Below, piece by piece: positions 34,970-38,628 of a DNA stretch of 38,628 bases; within the stretch, counting starts at the first letter, position 1; each line of letters begins with the position of its first letter. Origin of the DNA: Lachnospiraceae bacterium (GTDB lineage: Bacteria > Bacillota > Clostridia > Lachnospirales > Lachnospiraceae); assembly GCA_024695575.1 (NCBI GenBank), contig JAILHY010000190.1:1-38628 (forward strand), in the 5' to 3' direction. The notes beneath the pieces are model-generated. The model had not been told where the DNA came from. It was given only the letters and a program-made list of their open reading frames with translations, and did no database searches. The position numbers and the translations under genes are program-made.

Positions 34970-36869
34970 TTCCTTCCCCCTTCTCAGGAATACCCTTCTC
35001 TTTGCGAAAAATCTCCATAAACTCCTTACCGGTAATGGTTTCTTTTTCTATCAGGTAAGCGGCGATCTTGTCAAGGATCTCGCGGTTCTTTGAAAGCAAC
35101 GTCTTAGCCTGCTCGTAGCTGTCTTTAAGAATCTGCATTACTTCCTCGTCGATCTGTGCCGCTGTAACCTCACTGCAATTAAGTACGCTCCTGCCATCCA
35201 GGTACTTACTCTCAACCGTTTCAAGTCCGATAAGGCCAAAACGCTTGCTCATACCGTACTGGGTAACCATGCTGCGGGCTATGGACGTTGCCTTCTCTAT
35301 ATCGTTGGCTGCGCCTGTTGTAACAGACTCAAATACCAGTTCCTCGGCTGCGCGTCCGCCTACCAGTCCTACGAGCATGGCACGAAGTTCTTTCTCTGAG
35401 TTAAGATACTTTTCTTCTTCCGGAACCTGCATTACATAACCGAGAGCGCCCATGGTACGGGGAACGATGGTAATCTTCTGAACAGGCTCGGTACCCTTCT
35501 GAAGGGCAGATACAAGTGCATGACCTACCTCGTGATAGGATACGATCTTGCGCTCTTCCGCGCTCATAATGCGGTCTTTCTTTTCCTTACCCACAAGAAC
35601 CTGCTCAACTGCTTCGTAAAGATCCTTCTGGCTCACAAGCTCTCTGTGTTCCTTAACGGCGTTGATGGCAGCCTCGTTGATCATATTGGCAAGATCGGAA
35701 CCAACCGCACCGCTGGTAGCAAGGGCGATGGCGTCAAGATCTACCGTCTCGTCCATCATGACACCCTTGGCATGAACCTTGAGAATATCAACACGGCCCT
35801 TAAGATCTGGCTTATCTACGATGATACGTCTGTCAAAACGACCGGGTCGGAGCAGTGCCTTATCAAGGATCTCAGGCCTGTTGGTAGCCGCCAGGATAAA
35901 AATACCCTTGGAAGGGTCGAAACCGTCCATTTCGGAAAGAAGCTGGTTCAGTGTCTGCTCGCGCTCCTCGTTACCGCCGCCGTACTTGCTGTCACGGCTC
36001 CTGCCTATGGCATCGATCTCGTCGATGAATATGATACAGGGAGCGTTCTTGTTAGCCTCCCTGAAAAGGTCTCTTACACGGCTGGCACCTACGCCCACGA
36101 ACATTTCCACGAAATCAGAACCCGTAAGGGAAAAGAAAGGAACATGAGCTTCACCCGCAACCGCTCTTGCAAGAAGTGTCTTACCGGTACCGGGAGGGCC
36201 TACAAGAAGTGCTCCCTTGGGTAACTTGGCACCGATCTTTGTATATCTTCCGGGGTTATGAAGGAAGTCAACAACTTCCACAAGGGATTCTTTGGCCTCG
36301 TTCTCACCCGCTACATCCTTGAAGGTGACTCCGGTTTCTTTTTGCACATAGACCTTGGCGTTTGACTTGCCGACACCGCCCAGGAATCCGCCTGCACCGC
36401 CGCCCATACGGCTTGAAAGATAACTGATCAGCACAAAGAAAAGTACAATGGGAAGTATGTAGGTTAGAATGATGGAGATAAGCCAGCTTGAATTATCCGG
36501 GATGTCTCCGCTTATCTCAACTCCCGAAGCAAGAAGACGCTCGGACAACTGTGCAACAGACTCAACATGCCCTGTGACGTAGGTTATGGTCATCCGGTTC
36601 ATGTAGGGACTTGTGACTATCTCCTCGGTGGGGGTGATGACTATCTTGTCATTGTCGATATATACGCTTTGAACCTTGCCGTCGTCCAGCATCTGGATGA
36701 ATTCGTTGTAAGTGATCTTTTTGTTGGTGGCACTGGAAAGCGCTCTGGTAAAGTAACTCACAATAAGAAGGACTACCAGCGCCGCGATGAGCATGGGGGC
36801 TATCTTGGGAGTCTTGGGTCCGTTGTTATTGTTATCGCCTGAATTGTTGGGGTTATTTTCGTTCTGCAT
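34905..36869 (-). CDS. ftsH: ATP-dependent zinc metalloprotease FtsH
   Basis: A 654-residue membrane-anchored AAA protease that degrades damaged membrane and short-lived proteins. After an Asn-rich start there are two membrane helices (about 25-44 and 129-150) flanking a small external domain. The AAA domain shows Walker A GPPGTGKT (224-231), Walker B IIFIDEID, and an SRH region with [20 protein letters not shown]. The protease domain has zinc-binding HEVGH (446-450; Val replaces the usual Ala). The acidic C-terminus lies in the region shared with the zinc-ribbon gene. AAGGAA precedes ATG 36869. It is divergent from a DUF1846 gene, and each has its own promoter. Confidence 0.98.
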   Translation of the reverse strand: MQNENNPNNSGDNNNNGPKTPKIAPMLIAALVVLLIVSYFTRALSSATNKKITYNEFIQMLDDGKVQSVYIDNDKIVITPTEEIVTSPYMNRMTITYVTGHVESVAQLSERLLASGVEISGDIPDNSSWLISIILTYILPIVLFFVLISYLSSRMGGGAGGFLGGVGKSNAKVYVQKETGVTFKDVAGENEAKESLVEVVDFLHNPGRYTKIGAKLPKGALLVGPPGTGKTLLARAVAGEAHVPFFSLTGSDFVEMFVGVGASRVRDLFREANKNAPCIIFIDEIDAIGRSRDSKYGGGNEEREQTLNQLLSEMDGFDPSKGIFILAATNRPEILDKALLRPGRFDRRIIVDKPDLKGRVDILKVHAKGVMMDETVDLDAIALATSGAVGSDLANMINEAAINAVKEHRELVSQKDLYEAVEQVLVGKEKKDRIMSAEERKIVSYHEVGHALVSALQKGTEPVQKITIVPRTMGALGYVMQVPEEEKYLNSEKELRAMLVGLVGGRAAEELVFESVTTGAANDIEKATSIARSMVTQYGMSKRFGLIGLETVESKYLDGRSVLNCSEVTAAQIDEEVMQILKDSYEQAKTLLSKNREILDKIAAYLIEKETITGKEFMEIFRKEKGIPEKGEGNESVCENDQVSEVQEQEVHEG

Positions 36870-36907
36870 GATATTTTCCTTGATTTATGGGTATTTCTTT
36901 CTTTTTC

Positions 36908-36936
36908 ATTATATGAAGCAAAAGTGGGGTTAGCAA
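36908..36936 (-). promoter_or_regulatory. Predicted promoter of ftsH
   Basis: A perfect TATAAT (36908-36913, minus strand) stands 17 bp from TTGCTA (36931-36936). The leader to the ATG would be about 32 bases. Confidence 0.6.
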
Positions 36937-36991
36937 TATAAATTTTCTGAAAATGTATGAAAAATCTGTGAAAAATCCCACGGTTTGGGGG

Positions 36992-37020
36992 TTGAAAAGA
37001 AGCTGTTCGGAATTTAAAAT
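36992..37020 (+). promoter_or_regulatory. Predicted promoter of the DUF1846 gene
   Basis: TTGAAA (36992-36997) and TAAAAT (37015-37020) are 17 bp apart, each one base from consensus. The ATG lies 28 bp after the -10. It is divergent from the ftsH promoter, about 56 bp away. Confidence 0.65.
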
Positions 37021-37048
37021 ATGTTTTGTAAACACAAAGGAGATAAAT

Positions 37049-38530
37049 ATGAAAATCGGTTTTGACAACGACAAATACTTGCAGATGCAGTCTGAGCACA
37101 TCCTCGAACGAATTTCTTCTTTCGGCGACAAGCTCTATCTTGAATTCGGCGGGAAGCTCTTCGATGACTTCCATGCTTCCAGGGTTCTTCCCGGATTTCA
37201 GCCTGATTCCAAGCTTAAAATGTTACTTAAAATGAAAGACAAGGCGGAGATCGTTATCGCCATCGGTGCCGATGCCATCGAGCAGAACAAGAAACGCGGC
37301 GATCTTGGAATCACCTACGATCTTGACGTTTTAAGACTTATAGATGCTTTTACCAGCGTAGGGCTCTATGTTGGAAGCGTAGTTATCACCAAATATGCGG
37401 GACAACCCGCAGCGGACGCCTTCCGTGCAAGACTTTCCGCACTCAACATCAAGTCATATCTTCATTATCCCATTGAAGGTTATCCCTCGAATATTCCCCT
37501 CATCGTAAGCGATAACGGTTACGGTAAGAACGACTATATAGAGACTACCAGGCCCCTCGTGGTCATTACGGCTCCCGGACCCGGAAGCGGTAAGATGGCT
37601 ACCTGCCTGTCTCAGCTCTATCACGAGAGCAAGCGTGGTATCAAAGCCGGTTATGCCAAGTTTGAGACCTTCCCTATCTGGAACCTGCCCCTTAACCATC
37701 CCGTCAACGTTGCATACGAAGCTGCAACCGCTGATCTTAACGATGTTAACATGATCGATCCCTTCCACCTGGAGGCTTACGGCGTTACCACCGTTAACTA
37801 CAACCGTGATGTAGAGATTTTCCCCGTTCTCAATGCGATCTTTACACAGATCCTCGGAGAGAGCCCTTACAAGTCGCCCACAGATATGGGCGTAAATATG
37901 GCAGGTAACTGCATCATCGACGACGAAGCCTGCCGCGAAGCATCCCGTCAGGAAGTCATTCGCCGTTATTTTACCGGACTTTGCGATGTTAAGAAGGGAA
38001 CCGGGACCAAGGAGATCGTATACAAGCTTGAGCTTCTCATGAAGCAGATGAATCTGACAAGTGAAGACAGACCTGTTTGCGGAGCCGCTCTTGACAGAGA
38101 AACAGAGACCGGACACCCTGCAGTAGCCGTTGAACTTCCAAACGGAAAGCTTATTTCAGGAAAGACCACGAACCTTCTTGGAGCAAGTGCTGCGGCACTT
38201 ATTAATTCCCTTAAGGAACTTGCGGGAATCGACCACAAGATGCACCTTGTGACCAAGGAAGCCCTTGAGCCCATACAGACACTTAAGACCGGATATCTTG
38301 GAAGCAAGAACCCCCGCCTCCACACCGACGAAGTGCTCATCGCCCTTTCAGTCAGTGCTGCAACCAACGCTGCAAGCCAGGCGGCTCTTGACCAGCTTCC
38401 CAAGCTCCGCGGATGTGAGGTTCATTCAACCGTTATTCTTTCTCCCGTAGATGAGAAGATATTCAAGAAACTTGGAATGCACTTAACCTGCGAACCCAAG
38501 TACGAAACCGACAAAAAGTACCATGCATAA
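37049..38530 (+). CDS. DUF1846 (UPF0371) family protein
   Basis: A 493-residue cytoplasmic protein of the DUF1846 family, which is conserved in Firmicutes and structurally solved in streptococci but has no proven activity to my knowledge. The N-terminus (MKIGFDNDKYLQMQSEHI), a phosphate-loop-like TAPGPGSGKMATCLSQ segment, and the late TGYLGSKNPRLHTDEVLIAL region fit the family. The start is ATG 37049, with AAAGGAG seven bases upstream; a longer frame from 36953 has no binding site and crosses the promoter. It is a single-gene unit. A long palindrome begins four bases after the stop. A nucleotide-binding role is plausible from the P-loop-like stretch, but unproven. Confidence 0.93.
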   Translation: MKIGFDNDKYLQMQSEHILERISSFGDKLYLEFGGKLFDDFHASRVLPGFQPDSKLKMLLKMKDKAEIVIAIGADAIEQNKKRGDLGITYDLDVLRLIDAFTSVGLYVGSVVITKYAGQPAADAFRARLSALNIKSYLHYPIEGYPSNIPLIVSDNGYGKNDYIETTRPLVVITAPGPGSGKMATCLSQLYHESKRGIKAGYAKFETFPIWNLPLNHPVNVAYEAATADLNDVNMIDPFHLEAYGVTTVNYNRDVEIFPVLNAIFTQILGESPYKSPTDMGVNMAGNCIIDDEACREASRQEVIRRYFTGLCDVKKGTGTKEIVYKLELLMKQMNLTSEDRPVCGAALDRETETGHPAVAVELPNGKLISGKTTNLLGASAAALINSLKELAGIDHKMHLVTKEALEPIQTLKTGYLGSKNPRLHTDEVLIALSVSAATNAASQAALDQLPKLRGCEVHSTVILSPVDEKIFKKLGMHLTCEPKYETDKKYHA

Positions 38531-38534
38531 ATTT

Positions 38535-38601
38535 TGGACCAAGGGGACGGGGTTAGTGGTTCATTTTGAAAATGAACCACTAACCCCGTCCCCTGGGTCC
38601 A
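38535..38601. repeat. 67-bp near-perfect palindrome (REP/RAYT-like candidate)
   Basis: Arms 38542-38567 and 38569-38594 are perfect 26-base complements around a single G. Beyond one mismatch (38541/38595) a further six bases pair (TGGACC with GGTCCA). The ends are rich in GGGGACGGGG. No T-run follows, so a simple terminator is unlikely. The make-up resembles dispersed palindromes linked to REP-associated tyrosine transposases. Only one copy lies in the window, so dispersal is not shown. Confidence 0.85.
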
Positions 38602-38628
38602 CTACACAGGTGTGTCCTGACTCTGGAA

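Noticed and set aside
35520-36224. A 234-codon plus-strand frame inside ftsH
   Set aside because: It is antisense to the conserved AAA and protease domains of ftsH and has no recognised protein features.
36953-37048. A 5' extension of the DUF1846 frame
   Set aside because: It covers the promoter region and lacks a ribosome binding site. ATG 37049 has AAAGGAG upstream.

Overview
The window looks like chromosome of a low-to-mid G+C Gram-positive gut or rumen Clostridium relative, most likely Lachnospiraceae near Butyrivibrio/Pseudobutyrivibrio. The reasons are: an hrcA-grpE-dnaK-dnaJ operon under a perfect CIRCE, an HprK/Crh-type carbon-control cluster, an LplABC-like sugar importer without its own ATPase, an intracellular GH10 xylanase fused to an esterase, AGGAGG-type ribosome binding sites, and mostly A/T-rich promoters. 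The genus is inference. I saw no rRNA, tRNA, CRISPR array, phage gene or insertion sequence.

Layout. 1-4.6 kb (minus): a metallophosphoesterase followed by two half-size ABC exporters, the second cut by the window edge. 4.6-7.5 kb (minus): a GH10 xylanase/esterase fusion followed closely by a YhfC-type intramembrane protease. 7.65-10.3 kb (plus): a CPA1 Na+/H+ (or K+/H+) antiporter with a TrkA-type double RCK protein. 10.3-16.7 kb (minus): hrcA-grpE-dnaK-dnaJ, then a MATE exporter whose start lies directly behind the dnaJ terminator. 16.8-20.0 kb (minus): a single-domain response regulator, an aminotransferase and a membrane diguanylate cyclase. 20.0-23.6 kb (minus): two sugar permeases and a lipoprotein binding protein, with a CcpA cre-like site at the promoter. 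23.7-25.1 kb: a GNAT acetyltransferase and, divergently, a cyclophilin. 25.4-33.1 kb (minus): uvrC, then hprK - ROK glucokinase - murB - rapZ - whiA - Crh-like HPr - diacylglycerol kinase-like protein. 33.1-34.6 kb: an unrecognised lipoprotein. 34.7-36.9 kb (minus): ftsH with a small zinc-ribbon gene overlapping its end. 37.0-38.5 kb (plus): a DUF1846 protein, followed by a 67-bp near-perfect palindrome.

How it fits together. The most coherent biology is carbon control. HprK sits two to seven genes from an HPr paralogue that has lost the catalytic His15 (Asp instead) but keeps Ser46, as expected of a Crh-type regulator rather than a PTS carrier. The nearby sugar-import operon carries a cre-like operator just after its predicted start point. 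Xylan breakdown products would be handled inside the cell by the xylanase/esterase fusion.

The remainder is largely housekeeping (heat shock, DNA repair, cell wall, proteolysis). The less explained parts are the end-of-window palindrome, two genes whose predicted promoters leave no room for a leader (the antiporter and uvrC), a structured 264-bp intergenic stretch at 25.1-25.4 kb, and the lipoprotein with EF-hand-like Asp/Gly repeats.
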